Source of the DNA: Ensifer sesbaniae
GTDB taxonomy: Bacteria > Pseudomonadota > Alphaproteobacteria > Rhizobiales > Rhizobiaceae
Assembly (NCBI RefSeq): GCF_013283665.1
Contig: NZ_JABEKU010000001.1
Location: forward strand, 1-64,000
Length of the DNA: 64,000 bases
Direction: 5' to 3'
Under the pieces are notes generated by a model, which saw only the letters and a program-made list of their open reading frames with translations, was not told the DNA's origin and made no database searches. Below, piece by piece: positions 43,358 through 53,206 of this stretch (its first letter is position 1; each line of letters starts with the position of its first letter). Made by a program: the position numbers and the translations under genes.

Positions 43358-46149
43358 CACGACTCCTGTTTCCTGAGGATCAGGCTTGCCGCCGTGATGA
43401 AGAAGAGGACGAAACCTGCAAGCACCAGATGGTTGAGCCAAAGGTCCCCGAATCCGAGCCCCTTGCTGAATGTGCCCATGCTTATCTGCTGGAACCACGA
43501 CGCCGGGAATGCGAGGCCGATGGCGCGTCCAGCACCGGACAAAGATGAGACGGGAACCAACAGCCCGGAGAACTGTGACGTCGGAATCAACGCTATGACC
43601 GAGGTGGCAAAGACTGCGGCGACCTGAGTGCGGGTGAGGGTCGACACCACCAGGCCAAACGCGGTGGAGGCCCCGAGATAGACGAAAGCGCCAACGATCA
43701 GGGCCAACCACGAGCCGGTGACGGGCACGGTGAACACGAACAGGGCCAGCGCAATCAGGGTCGCGAAACTGATGAGACCGATAACCAGATACGGCACCTG
43801 CTTTCCGAGGAGGAACTCCAGGCTGGTCAGCGGCGTGGAGCGAAAATTGGCGATCGATCCGGTTTCGACTTCGCGCACGACGCCGAGCGCGGTCATGATG
43901 GCTGGTATCAGGATCAGCATCATCATGATGACGCTGGGTACCATCGAGTACACGCTTTTCAGGGATTGATTATAGCGGAAGCGCGTTTCCAAATTGATGG
44001 GCAGGGCCGACGGCTCGGTGCTGGTGCTGGGCAAGGCAGAGGCGCTGCCCAAGTGACGCACGGCGAGCTTGGCCAGATAATCGAGTGTCAGTCCGCCCAG
44101 ATAAGTGCGCGTGGTTTCGGCCCTGTTCGGCATGTCTCCGTTGATCCAGATCCCGATCTCCGGGCGGCGTTCCCTCAGAAGATCGCTGCCATAGAGAGGC
44201 GGGATTTCGATCGCAAATTTCAATTCGCCGCTACGCAGGCGGTTCTGTATCTGGTCGGGCGCGATGATATCGGGCTGCCGGCTCCAGAAGCGTGAGCCTT
44301 CGAAGCTTTCCAGAAACTCCCTGCTTTCGAGCGACCGGTTCTGGTCCAAGACTGCGAACCGTAAATGCTCGACGTCAAATGAGATGCCGTATCCGAACGC
44401 GAACATCAGGAGCACGGGGCTGAGTAGCGCGAAGGCGATGCGCACCGGATCGCGCATGATTTCGACGGCTTCCCGGCGCGCACAGGCCCATAACCGGGCA
44501 AGGCTGAAACCGGAGCCGCTAGTCGGGGCGGATGTGTAAGCGGCCATATTCCGTGCGACTTTAGCCTCGCCCGCTATCGGCGGCTTCTTGCTGGCGGCGG
44601 TCGCGTCCTCGAGGTAGGCGATAAATGCCTCTTCGAGCGTCTCGGAGTGGCGGACCTCAGTAAGCGCCCGCGGAGTGTCCGCCGCCAACACCTTGCCAGC
44701 ATGCATCAGCGACACGCGATCGCAACGCTCCGCCTCGTTCATGAAATGTGTGGAAAGAAAGATCGTCACGCCGTCCTTGCGAGAGAGATCGATCAAATTC
44801 TCCCAGAACTGGTCACGAGCGACCGGATCGACACCGGATGTCGGTTCATCAAGGATAAGCACCTCGGGGCGGTGCTGCACAGCGACTGCGAGCTGCAGGC
44901 GCTGACGTATGCCGAGGGGAAGGCTCTCCGGTGAGGTGTCGGCCACCTCTCTGAGCCCGAACCGGTCGAGCATTTCTTCGACGCGCGGGCCCTGCTCGGC
45001 CGGGGGCAGGTCGAAGAGCTTCGCATGCAAGACAAGGTTCTGCCGAACCGTAAGCTCGGTGTAGAGCGAGAACGCCTGCGACATGTAGCCGACCCGCCGG
45101 CGCGTCTCAATGTCTTGCCCATCCACCGATCGACCGAGCAGGGATGCTGTGCCTTCGGATGCAGGCAGCAGACCGGTGAGCATCTTCATTGTCGTGGATT
45201 TGCCGCAGCCGTTGGAGCCGAGAAATCCGAAAATCTCGCCCTTTTCGATGCGGAAGCTCACGTGATCGACGGCTACGAACGGACCGAATTGCTTAGTCAG
45301 CCCTTCGGCCCCGATTGCCGGCGGCCCGGATTGCGGCGCGCGAGGCGGTATAGTGAGGCCCTTGTGCTCCCCCCGTTTTTCCCTGGGTAGAAGGGAAATA
45401 AACGCTTCCTCGAGGGTCTTGGCGCCGGTGCGTCCCTTGATTTCGGCAGGCGAGCCCGTTGCGATCACGTGGCCGGCATCCATGGCGGCCAGCCAGGCGA
45501 ACTGGTCGGCTTCCTCCATGTAGGCTGTCGCCACTATGACACTCATCTGCGGCCGGCGCGCGCGGATGCGATCGATCAGCTCCCAGAACTGCCGGCGCGA
45601 CAGCGGGTCGACTCCGGTCGTCGGTTCATCGAGTATCAGAAGGTCCGGATCGTGAATCAGCGCACCGCATAGCGACAGCTTCTGCTTCATGCCGCCAGAA
45701 AGCTTGCCGGCCGGCCTATCCGGAAATGGGTCGAGACCGGTACTACGCAAGAGATCGTCGATGCGCGCCTTCCGCTCGGCGGCCGACTGGCCAAACAACC
45801 TGCCTACGAAATCGAGGTTCTCGAACACGCTGAGCGTCGGGTAGAGATTTCGGCCCAGCCCTTGCGGCATATAGGCCACGCGCGCATAGCTGCGCCGACG
45901 GTGCGCTCCGTCACACATATCCCCGCCAAGCGCCGACACCGATCCTGTCTGGATCTTCCGCACGCCCGAGACCAGGCCCAGTAAAGTAGACTTGCCAACG
46001 CCGTCAGGGCCGATGAGCCCTGCCATGCAGCCGCCCGGGATTTCCACCGTCACATTGTCGAGGGCGACGGTCTTGCCGTAACGGTGCGAGACACTCGCGA
46101 GCGATGCGGCAAGCTCAGTGCCTGAGCGTTGGTCCTTCGCCCCGTTCAT
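43357..46149 (-). CDS. RbbA-like fused ABC exporter (two ATPase domains plus ABC-2 permease)
   Basis: A 930-aa fusion. The first ATPase domain has GPDGVGKSTLLGLVSG, LSGGMKQKLSLCGAL and LLILDEPTTGVDP. The second has GSNGCGKSTTMKMLTG, the degenerate signature LPLGIRQRLQLAVAV and VLILDEPTSGVDP. The C-terminal 380 residues are an ABC-2 membrane domain (GVVREVETGSIANFRSTPLT). This is the RbbA/YhiH architecture. It overlaps both neighbours by 1-4 nt, so the exporter is one operon, probably driven from the FixK-type box at 47302. Confidence 0.93.
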   Translation of the reverse strand: MNGAKDQRSGTELAASLASVSHRYGKTVALDNVTVEIPGGCMAGLIGPDGVGKSTLLGLVSGVRKIQTGSVSALGGDMCDGAHRRRSYARVAYMPQGLGRNLYPTLSVFENLDFVGRLFGQSAAERKARIDDLLRSTGLDPFPDRPAGKLSGGMKQKLSLCGALIHDPDLLILDEPTTGVDPLSRRQFWELIDRIRARRPQMSVIVATAYMEEADQFAWLAAMDAGHVIATGSPAEIKGRTGAKTLEEAFISLLPREKRGEHKGLTIPPRAPQSGPPAIGAEGLTKQFGPFVAVDHVSFRIEKGEIFGFLGSNGCGKSTTMKMLTGLLPASEGTASLLGRSVDGQDIETRRRVGYMSQAFSLYTELTVRQNLVLHAKLFDLPPAEQGPRVEEMLDRFGLREVADTSPESLPLGIRQRLQLAVAVQHRPEVLILDEPTSGVDPVARDQFWENLIDLSRKDGVTIFLSTHFMNEAERCDRVSLMHAGKVLAADTPRALTEVRHSETLEEAFIAYLEDATAASKKPPIAGEAKVARNMAAYTSAPTSGSGFSLARLWACARREAVEIMRDPVRIAFALLSPVLLMFAFGYGISFDVEHLRFAVLDQNRSLESREFLESFEGSRFWSRQPDIIAPDQIQNRLRSGELKFAIEIPPLYGSDLLRERRPEIGIWINGDMPNRAETTRTYLGGLTLDYLAKLAVRHLGSASALPSTSTEPSALPINLETRFRYNQSLKSVYSMVPSVIMMMLILIPAIMTALGVVREVETGSIANFRSTPLTSLEFLLGKQVPYLVIGLISFATLIALALFVFTVPVTGSWLALIVGAFVYLGASTAFGLVVSTLTRTQVAAVFATSVIALIPTSQFSGLLVPVSSLSGAGRAIGLAFPASWFQQISMGTFSKGLGFGDLWLNHLVLAGFVLFFITAASLILRKQES

Positions 46150-47243
46150 TGCGGCGGAAGCCTGACAGCGAGCTTGGCGGGCCAGACGGCCGCCGGATCG
46201 ACCCGAACATAGCCCATGCCGCGCAGGCCCGCTTTGACCTGCTCTTCAAGCCCTTTGAGCAAATCGGATGGCGCGTGGAGCTTCACCCGGAAATAGAGCT
46301 GTTCGCGCTCCGACTGGGTCTCCACCGTCTTCGGAGTGAACTGCGATTCGGGCGCAACGAACGAGACGGCGGCCGGAAAGACGAATTCCGGAACGGCATC
46401 GACCACTACACGCGCCTCGTCGCCAATCGCGAGCCGGCCAGCGACACTAGCCGGGAGAAAGATCGTCATATAGACGTCCGATAGGTTGAGCACAGTGGCA
46501 ATGCGTCCGCCTGCGTTCAATACTGCTCCCGGCTCGATGAGCCTGTACTGCACTCTGCCCCGTACGGGCGAGATGATCGTCGCGTCTGCGAGGTTCGTCC
46601 CCAGTCGGTCGACCTGCGCATCGTCCGCCGCGACCGCGGCACGGGCCTCATCAACCTGCGCGCTTGCCGCCCTGAGCGCCGCGGTCGCACTGTCTGCCTC
46701 CTGCCTCCGCTGGTCGACCTTTTCGACCGTTCCATAGCCTCTATCCAGCAACTGTATGGCGCGTTCGAGTTCCTGATTGGCAAAGGTCAGTTCGGCCTCA
46801 CGGCTCTTGACAAGGGCTTGTGCCGCCGCGAGCGATTGCCGCGCACGTTGTGCCTCGGCTTTCGCCTGACGCAGTCCAGCTTCGAGCTCGGCCTGATCGA
46901 TCCTGGCGACAATGCTCCCTGCCTCTACGATGTCCCCCTCGTGGGGCATGATCTCGATCACCCGACCGGCGATCTTGGTCGCGATGTCGACCTGAGTTGC
47001 CTCGACGCGACCGTTGGTGCTGACGATGCCCTCCGGCAAGGCGCTGGCAGTCTGCTGTTTCCAGTAGAGGTAACCGCCGCCGGCGGCGAGGCCGAGCCCG
47101 ACCACCACGACCGCGATGGTCAGATACCGCTTGAGCTTGAATTTCTTCTCAGGTTTGACGGGAGGTGGCGCCGGCGCTTTCGATGATGTGTCCGGAGCCG
47201 CGGACTGCTGCGCGTTCGCGGCCGGCAGATGAATGATCGCCAT
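46146..47243 (-). CDS. HlyD-family membrane fusion protein (YhiI-like)
   Basis: A 365-aa periplasmic adaptor with one N-terminal membrane helix (YLTIAVVVVGLGLAAGGGYL) after a Pro/Ala-rich cytoplasmic stretch. A lipoyl/barrel-sandwich domain follows (TNGRVEATQVDIATKIAGRV, PHEGDIVEAGSIVARID) with a coiled-coil hairpin (about 110-200). ATG 47243 has GAGAGGAAG upstream. It is the first gene of the exporter operon, 59 nt downstream of a perfect FNR/FixK box. Confidence 0.92.
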   Translation of the reverse strand: MAIIHLPAANAQQSAAPDTSSKAPAPPPVKPEKKFKLKRYLTIAVVVVGLGLAAGGGYLYWKQQTASALPEGIVSTNGRVEATQVDIATKIAGRVIEIMPHEGDIVEAGSIVARIDQAELEAGLRQAKAEAQRARQSLAAAQALVKSREAELTFANQELERAIQLLDRGYGTVEKVDQRRQEADSATAALRAASAQVDEARAAVAADDAQVDRLGTNLADATIISPVRGRVQYRLIEPGAVLNAGGRIATVLNLSDVYMTIFLPASVAGRLAIGDEARVVVDAVPEFVFPAAVSFVAPESQFTPKTVETQSEREQLYFRVKLHAPSDLLKGLEEQVKAGLRGMGYVRVDPAAVWPAKLAVRLPPQ

Positions 47244-47301
47244 GACATGCTTCCTCTCACAACGACTTGGTTGAAGCATAGGACCACAGGGCGATTGGAC
47301 A

Positions 47302-47315
47302 TTGACCTGCGTCAA
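47302..47315. promoter_or_regulatory. FNR/FixK-type box TTGAC-CTGC-GTCAA
   Basis: A perfect palindromic box 59 nt upstream of the HlyD-RbbA-YhhJ operon start (47243, minus strand). The position suits class II activation by a FixK/FnrN-type regulator. Confidence 0.8.
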
Positions 47316-47365
47316 AGCGCTACCGCTTTAGGCGCGAGATCGGGCGATTATCGTTCCGTCCACCC

Positions 47366-47750
47366 TCGTCGCGCTTGTCGAGCAGACTTCGTGGCTTTTC
47401 AGCGCGGCAGGATCGACGCGATGGCCGTGCCGGCATTGTGCGTGCCGTTTTGCGCGCTATGGGGTGTGCGCCGGTTGACGCAGCCGCGTGGACCGACGAG
47501 GCGGGACGCAACACATTGCGCAACAGACATCCGTGTGCGGCGGCTCATTTTCGTAAGAAGCGAGAGTTCCCACGGAGACCTGCGCCGGCGCGGCCCGCGC
47601 GCCACCCCCTGGCGCATGCTCACGACCATGCGAAGTGCTGCCGGGAGTGTCAGGCGCTTTGGATGCAGGGGACAGCCAGCACGGGCACGTACCCTGCGGG
47701 TCATGGCGTTGCCTCGTGAAGCAAAAGGCCCCCGCGACAGCGAGGGCCAA
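47366..47750 (+). repeat. Diverged direct repeat, copy 2 (partner at 35273-35666)
   Basis: A decayed copy of the TetR 3' end (VALVEQTSWLFSA, then frame loss) and the downstream segment. Indels relative to copy 1 include a shortened GCAACGCCGACGCC region. It ends with the hairpin that serves as terminator for the minus-strand efflux operon. Confidence 0.88.
47721..47750 (-). terminator. Rho-independent terminator of the RND efflux operon
   Basis: On the minus strand GGCCCTCGC-TGTC-GCGGGGGCC is followed by TTTTGC. It lies 34 nt after the stop of the lipoprotein hydrolase gene (47784), the last gene of the efflux operon. The same hairpin occurs in the other repeat copy at 35637-35666. Confidence 0.75.
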
Positions 47751-47783
47751 CCACATTGACCGCCTGCCTAGCCAGTCCTGACT

Positions 47784-49058
47784 TTAGTACGCGATCTGTC
47801 CGTCCACCATCTGGCCGGTTGACGGGGTCAGCTCGCGCTTCAAGACTTCGCGAGCCTCGCCGCTGATGACAGCGACTGGAGCGGCCACGGCCACGCGCGC
47901 TGCCGACCCGGCGAAATTGGCGGCAGCGACCCCCACACGATCCGCCAACGTTGCCTCTCCACCCACCAGCGTCTGACCGGCCAGCCGACGCCCGAGCATG
48001 CGTACGATCTCAGGGCTGTCGGCGAAGGTATTGTGGCCGAGCGGATCTTTGGTCGCGACGGCACTGGTGTCGATGACCGAGACCCCCAGTTCTTCAAGAA
48101 TGGAGGCATAGGGCCTAAGATCGGATCCACCGACACGGTCCACCCCGCCCGAGAGCCAGCGAGAGGCCTCGAGTGCCTTGTCGCGTGTCGATGTCAAGAT
48201 AGCAAAGTGCGGTCGCTTTGGCCCCATCTCAACGAACTGACGACGAAATACGTCGATGTCGATGTCCGGCGATGCCAGAATGACATTCCTGACCTTCGCC
48301 GGGATTGATTTTTCGCGCATTGCGACGCCCCGCAGCGCCTCTGCTGCGAGCCAACCTCCCATGGAATGAGCGAGAATCGTCACGTCTTGAACATCGGGAC
48401 TTTTTGCGACCTGAAGGATCAGATCCTCCAAGGCGCGACGCGAATAGTTGGCGCTCTCTTTGTCATAAAGATAGTCGAACGCGCGCCCTCGCGACGGCCA
48501 AGTGAACAGGATTGGCGCCGCGTCCGTTCCCGAGTCGCGAACGATTTGCGCCAGGCGGAAGACGGCATCGGCATAGGTGTTGTTGAAGCCGTGTACAAAG
48601 ATGAGCACCTGACGCTTGGAGTTTCGATTCTTTCGAAACCACTCGAGCGCCTGACGTTCGGAGTCGGCCTTGGTAACCTCGAGTACCGCGAATTCTTTTT
48701 CCGGATTCGGCGGCACGCGCGAAGGCCACTGCACCTCGCCGATCTTGCGGTTCCGATCCGGAGGAATGGAGACGGCGACGCTGTTGAGCGAGATCGCCGT
48801 TCCACGCTCGCCTGTATAGAGTTTGCCGGGGCTCTCCGAAGGCTTGCGTGTTGTAGCAACCAGCATGTTCACCCTGCTGGCGTCGCGGGCGGCCACTTCG
48901 GGAGGCTGAAGGACATTCTCTACCCGCGTCGCGCAGCCGGGTGCGAGAAGGCACAGCACCAGCAGGGAAGCAAGCGCCCTTCGCGAGAACACATGGGCAG
49001 TCCGTTGCTGTCCCCGGGCGTCGTTTCGCCCGGGGAAAGAGAAGCTGGAAATTGTCAT
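47784..49058 (-). CDS. Alpha/beta hydrolase lipoprotein (DUF900 family)
   Basis: The 424-aa protein has a lipobox (LLVLCLLAPGC) near residue 40 and a DUF900 esterase-like domain. It shows LIFVHGFNNTYADAVFRLAQ (oxyanion region), the nucleophile elbow LAHSMGGWLAAEAL and a late GHNTFAD that may hold the catalytic His. ATG 49058 lies next to the stop of the RND pump gene, so it is the last gene of that operon. It is probably anchored in the outer or inner membrane facing the periplasm. The substrate is unknown. Confidence 0.85.
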   Translation of the reverse strand: MTISSFSFPGRNDARGQQRTAHVFSRRALASLLVLCLLAPGCATRVENVLQPPEVAARDASRVNMLVATTRKPSESPGKLYTGERGTAISLNSVAVSIPPDRNRKIGEVQWPSRVPPNPEKEFAVLEVTKADSERQALEWFRKNRNSKRQVLIFVHGFNNTYADAVFRLAQIVRDSGTDAAPILFTWPSRGRAFDYLYDKESANYSRRALEDLILQVAKSPDVQDVTILAHSMGGWLAAEALRGVAMREKSIPAKVRNVILASPDIDIDVFRRQFVEMGPKRPHFAILTSTRDKALEASRWLSGGVDRVGGSDLRPYASILEELGVSVIDTSAVATKDPLGHNTFADSPEIVRMLGRRLAGQTLVGGEATLADRVGVAAANFAGSAARVAVAAPVAVISGEAREVLKRELTPSTGQMVDGQIAY

Positions 49059-49059
49059 A

Positions 49060-52000
49060 TCAGTGTTGCTCGACTTCACGCGGGATCCGGAACCAGGCGA
49101 CATAGAGTGCCGGCAGGAAGAGAAGTGTCAACGCCGTTCCCACGACAATGCCCCCCATCATCGCGTAGGCCATGGGGCCCCAGAAGATTTCGTGCGAGAT
49201 GGGGATCAATGCCAATGTGGCCGCAGCGGCCGTGAGCATGATCGGCCGCATGCGATGTTCGGTGGCCTCGACGACCGCCTTCCATGGGGACTTTCCAGCA
49301 GCCCGCAATTCCTCAATTTCCACGATAAGGATCACCGAGTTGCGGATGAGGATACCGACGAGGGCGAGCACGCCCAAGAGCGCAACGAAGCCAAGCGGGG
49401 CGTTGCTTATCAGCAGCGCCACGACGACGCCGATGAGTGCCAGCGGAGCGACCGAGAAGACCAGGAACAGGCGGTGGAAGCTCTGAAGCTGGATCATCAG
49501 CAGCGTTGCCATGATGAGAAGCATAGCGGGGGCTACGCTTGCAATCGGACCCTGGGACTTGGCGCTCTCCTCGACCGCTCCTCCAACCTGGATGGTGTAT
49601 CCGACCGGCAGCGTCTTTTCGAAGGCCGCAACCTTGTCGGCGAGTGCCTTCGCAATTGTCGCCGGCTGAGTCGCGTCGGCAATTCCGGCTTTGATCGTAA
49701 TGGTTGGGACGCGATTGCGACGCCAGATCGTCGGTTGTTCGAGCTCATAGCGGAAGGTTGCGACCGATGACAGCGGGACGGACTGGCCGCTGTTGCTCTG
49801 CAGTTGCAGGTCGAGCAGAGTGTCGATCGAACGGCGCTCCATTTCCGAGGCGCGGCCGACGACATCGATCAGATAGATGTCGTCCCTTACCTGCGTGACA
49901 GCGTTGCCTTGCACGACGGTGTTGAGTGCCATCGCGATGTCCTGGGACGAAACGCCGAGCTGTCGCGCCTTGTCCTGCAGGACGTCGACCTTGACGACGC
50001 GGGCCGGTTCATTCCAGTCGAAGGCGAGGTTCTTCAACGAGGGATAGGTGCTGATGACGGCCCCCAATTTCTGTGCCAGTTCGCGCACCGTCTGGAGATC
50101 CTCGCCCGATACGCGGTACTGAACCGGCTTACCGACCGGCGGCCCGATTTCCAGAAGCTTCACATAGGCATCAGTTCCGGGGAACGTTTTCTGAAGGTAA
50201 GTCTCCACCTCGTGCTTCAGCCCGTCGCGATCCTCGAGGCCCTTGGTAACGACAACAGTCTGGCCGAATGAAGCGTCAGCCGGCTGCACGTCGAAGGAAA
50301 GGATGAACCGCGGTGCGCCCCGTCCGACGTAGGTCGACCAGTGCTCGACCGCTGGGTTGCCGACGAGCATCTCACGCTCGAACTGCCCCATCTGGCGGCT
50401 CGTCTCGGCGATCGAGCTGTTCTGCGGCAAGTTCCAGTCGATGATGAGTTCCGGCCGGTCGGAACTCGGGAAGAACTGCTGTTGGACCATCGTCAGGCCG
50501 GCGACCGATCCCGCGAACAGCAGGACCGTCGCAATGATCGTCATCCAGCGCCAGCGCAGGCAGAACTGAAGCAGCCCCGAAAATGCCTTCGCGAACCAGC
50601 CTTTGTGTTCGGCATGCTTCTTCATCGTCTTCGGCAGGATGGTTACGCCGATGAGCGGGGTGAACAATACAGCAACGATCCAGGACACGATGAGCGATAC
50701 GGCGATGACGACGAAGAGGGTGAAGGTGAACTCGCCGGCGCTGCTTTTGTTGAAGGCGACCGGGATGAAGCCCGCGACGGTCACGAGCGTGCCAGTCAGC
50801 ATCGGAAAGGCCGTGGACGTGTAGACATAAGTGGCGGCCTTCCTGAGACTGTCACCCATCTCCAGCCGCGCCACCATCATCTCGACGGCGATCATGGCGT
50901 CATCAACGAGCAAGCCGAGCGCGATGATGAGGGCCCCGAGCGAGATGCGTTGCAGCGAAATGCCCGAATACAGCATAACCAAAAAAGTGATGGCCAGGAC
51001 CAGCGGGATCGCGATCGAGACCACCAGGCCAGCCCTGACCCCGAGACTGATGAAACTGATCGCGAGCACGATGGCGACGGCCTCGAACAGGGCCTTGGTG
51101 AATCCCCCCACGGCCTCGTGAACGACTTCCGGCTGGTCGGAGACCTGTTCCACCGAGACTCCGACCGGAAGATCCCGAATGATTCTCACCATGGTTTTTT
51201 CAAGTGCTTCGCCGAAGGCAAGCACGTTGCCGCCCGTCTTCATGCCGATCGCCAGCCCAATTGCAGGCTTGCCGTTGAAGCGGAAGAGCGAGTGTGGCGG
51301 GTCGACATAGCCGCGCGTGATGTTGGCGACGTCGGTCAGCGGGAAGAAGCGGTCGTTCACCCTGAGATTAATTCCCCGCAATGTGTCTTCGGAGATGAAG
51401 CGTCCGCCGACGCGCAGGGCGATGCGTTCCGGTCCCGTCTGGACGAAACCGGATTGGGTGACGGCGTTCTGTGCCTGCAACGTGGAAATGATGTCGGCGC
51501 GATCGATGCCAAGGGCGGCGATCTTGCGGGTCGAGAATTCGAGATAGATGACCTCGTCCTGCGCGCCGACGATGTCAACCTTGCCTACATCCGGAATCCT
51601 GAGGATCTGCGTTCGTGTGTCCTCCGCGAAATCGCGAAGTTCCCTGAAGCTGAGCCCGTCGGCTGTAAAGGCATAAATGTTGCCATAGACGTCACCGAAC
51701 TGATCGTCAAAGAACGGCCCGATAACGCCCTGCGGAAACTCGTGCGTAATATCGTCGATGAGGTTGCGCACCCGTGCCCAGGTGGGCTTAACATCCCGCG
51801 CATTCGTCTCCGGAAGAAGATCGACGAAGACGATCGTCTGGCCGGCAGTGGTGATGCTGCGGGTATGTTCGAGATTGTTGAGTTCCTGCAGTTTCTTTTC
51901 GATACGGTCGGTCACCTGCTGCGTCACTTCCTGGGCAGAGGCGCCAGGCCATTGGGCCTGGATGACCATCGTCTTGATGGTGAAGGATGGGTCTTCTTCG

Positions 52001-52110
52001 CGGCCGAGAGCCATATAGGCATAGGCACCCGCCACGACGAAGATGATCATGAAGTACCAGACGAGAGAACGATGCTCGAGCGCCCAGTCTGAGAGATTGA
52101 ATTTTGTCAC
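49060..52110 (-). CDS. RND-family efflux pump permease
   Basis: A 1016-aa proton-driven inner-membrane transporter. It has 12 predicted helices and two large periplasmic loops. The TM4 Asp pair is in LGLLVDDAMIAVEMM; other family marks are GREEDPSFTIKTMVIQAQWP, PGASAQEVTQQVTDRIEKKL and GILIRNSVILIVEIE. It resembles the HAE1/VexF-like group of alphaproteobacteria. Its ATG overlaps the end of the adaptor gene (ATGA). No TolC-type outer membrane gene is in the operon, so an external one must be used. Confidence 0.94.
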   Translation of the reverse strand: MTKFNLSDWALEHRSLVWYFMIIFVVAGAYAYMALGREEDPSFTIKTMVIQAQWPGASAQEVTQQVTDRIEKKLQELNNLEHTRSITTAGQTIVFVDLLPETNARDVKPTWARVRNLIDDITHEFPQGVIGPFFDDQFGDVYGNIYAFTADGLSFRELRDFAEDTRTQILRIPDVGKVDIVGAQDEVIYLEFSTRKIAALGIDRADIISTLQAQNAVTQSGFVQTGPERIALRVGGRFISEDTLRGINLRVNDRFFPLTDVANITRGYVDPPHSLFRFNGKPAIGLAIGMKTGGNVLAFGEALEKTMVRIIRDLPVGVSVEQVSDQPEVVHEAVGGFTKALFEAVAIVLAISFISLGVRAGLVVSIAIPLVLAITFLVMLYSGISLQRISLGALIIALGLLVDDAMIAVEMMVARLEMGDSLRKAATYVYTSTAFPMLTGTLVTVAGFIPVAFNKSSAGEFTFTLFVVIAVSLIVSWIVAVLFTPLIGVTILPKTMKKHAEHKGWFAKAFSGLLQFCLRWRWMTIIATVLLFAGSVAGLTMVQQQFFPSSDRPELIIDWNLPQNSSIAETSRQMGQFEREMLVGNPAVEHWSTYVGRGAPRFILSFDVQPADASFGQTVVVTKGLEDRDGLKHEVETYLQKTFPGTDAYVKLLEIGPPVGKPVQYRVSGEDLQTVRELAQKLGAVISTYPSLKNLAFDWNEPARVVKVDVLQDKARQLGVSSQDIAMALNTVVQGNAVTQVRDDIYLIDVVGRASEMERRSIDTLLDLQLQSNSGQSVPLSSVATFRYELEQPTIWRRNRVPTITIKAGIADATQPATIAKALADKVAAFEKTLPVGYTIQVGGAVEESAKSQGPIASVAPAMLLIMATLLMIQLQSFHRLFLVFSVAPLALIGVVVALLISNAPLGFVALLGVLALVGILIRNSVILIVEIEELRAAGKSPWKAVVEATEHRMRPIMLTAAAATLALIPISHEIFWGPMAYAMMGGIVVGTALTLLFLPALYVAWFRIPREVEQH

Positions 52111-53204
52111 GGGTGGCGCTCCTGTACGCGTTTTACCTTCTGTCCTTCGGCGAGTTCATTGACGCCAGCGACCACGACCTCTTCTCCTTCCTGCAACCCC
52201 GACAGAACCTGCACCCAACGGGAGCCAGTCGCCTGATTGTCAAGTTGGACCGGTCTTGGCGAGACGGTGCCGGTTGTTTGATCCACGACCCAGACATAGA
52301 GGTTGCCATCCCTGTCACTGATGGCGGAGCCGGGCAGGGCGACTGCGCGCTTTTGCCCTGCGACAAGGGGTGTCGCAGTCACCACTGCACCCAGACGGAA
52401 AACCTCCGGCGCCTGGTCTATGGCGACCTTCAGTCTGTGGGTGCGGGTAGTGGGATCAGCCTGTGGCGCGATTTCGCGAACGACGCCAACAGCCTGCGCA
52501 GTACCGTCGAGTTGAAGGGCAATGCTGAATTTATCGTTTAGGCGCGCGGATCGAAATTGCGCTTCGGGAACATCGAGGACCACGTCACGCTGTTCGAGAC
52601 GCGCCAGTTTCAAGACCGGTTGACCGGTCGAGACTGTCTGGCCCGTTTCTGCGTATGTGGCCGTGACGACACCGTCGAATTCCGCCCTCAGTGTCGCGTA
52701 GCCAAGCTGCTCCTGCGCCTTGGCGAGGCTGGCCGTCTCTCTTGCGACGTTGGCCTCAGCCGACTTCAATTGTTGTTCGGCAAGTTCGTGATCGGCAACG
52801 CTTGAGGCGCTCTTGTGGGCGAGCGTTCGTTTACGCCCTTCGGTCAACACGGCATTTGCCAAGTGCGCCTGGGCATCGCGCAAGTTTGCGTCTGCGCTCC
52901 TGACTGCGAGCTGGAGACTGAGCGGATCGATCTCCGCTACGACATCACCTTTCCGCACGAGATCGCCAACGTCGACCTTACGGGATACGATTCGTCCAAG
53001 CGTTCGGAACGCCAGGTCGGTCTCGATGCGGGCCCGCACGACGCCAGGCAAGCGCTCGACAGCTTCCCGCTCTCCTCGGGCAATTACGGACTTGACGGGA
53101 CGGGTGCTGGTCTCTTCCCCTGAGGTCGAGCTCTGCTCGCAGCCAACAATGAGCGAGATCGACAGAAAAAGTGGAAAAGTGGTGTATATGCGACTGGGGA
53201 TCAT
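52107..53204 (-). CDS. RND efflux periplasmic adaptor, lipoprotein (second)
   Basis: A 365-aa membrane fusion protein with lipobox LSISLIVGCEQ. The lipoyl half (TLGRIVSRKVDVGDLVRKGD) is followed by the coiled-coil hairpin and beta-barrel (TPLVAGQKRAVALPGSAI, VVVAGVNELAEGQKV). ATG 53204 is used because it begins the lipoprotein signal; the longer frame upstream overlaps the first adaptor. It lies 2 nt after that gene. Two adaptors with one pump are unusual but known in alphaproteobacteria. Confidence 0.92.
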   Translation of the reverse strand: MIPSRIYTTFPLFLSISLIVGCEQSSTSGEETSTRPVKSVIARGEREAVERLPGVVRARIETDLAFRTLGRIVSRKVDVGDLVRKGDVVAEIDPLSLQLAVRSADANLRDAQAHLANAVLTEGRKRTLAHKSASSVADHELAEQQLKSAEANVARETASLAKAQEQLGYATLRAEFDGVVTATYAETGQTVSTGQPVLKLARLEQRDVVLDVPEAQFRSARLNDKFSIALQLDGTAQAVGVVREIAPQADPTTRTHRLKVAIDQAPEVFRLGAVVTATPLVAGQKRAVALPGSAISDRDGNLYVWVVDQTTGTVSPRPVQLDNQATGSRWVQVLSGLQEGEEVVVAGVNELAEGQKVKRVQERHP

Positions 53205-53206
53205 CG

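Noticed and set aside
50341-52092. 583-codon open frame antisense to the RND pump
   Set aside because: It lies entirely opposite a highly conserved transporter gene. It has no family and a composition expected from the reverse of GC-rich codons.
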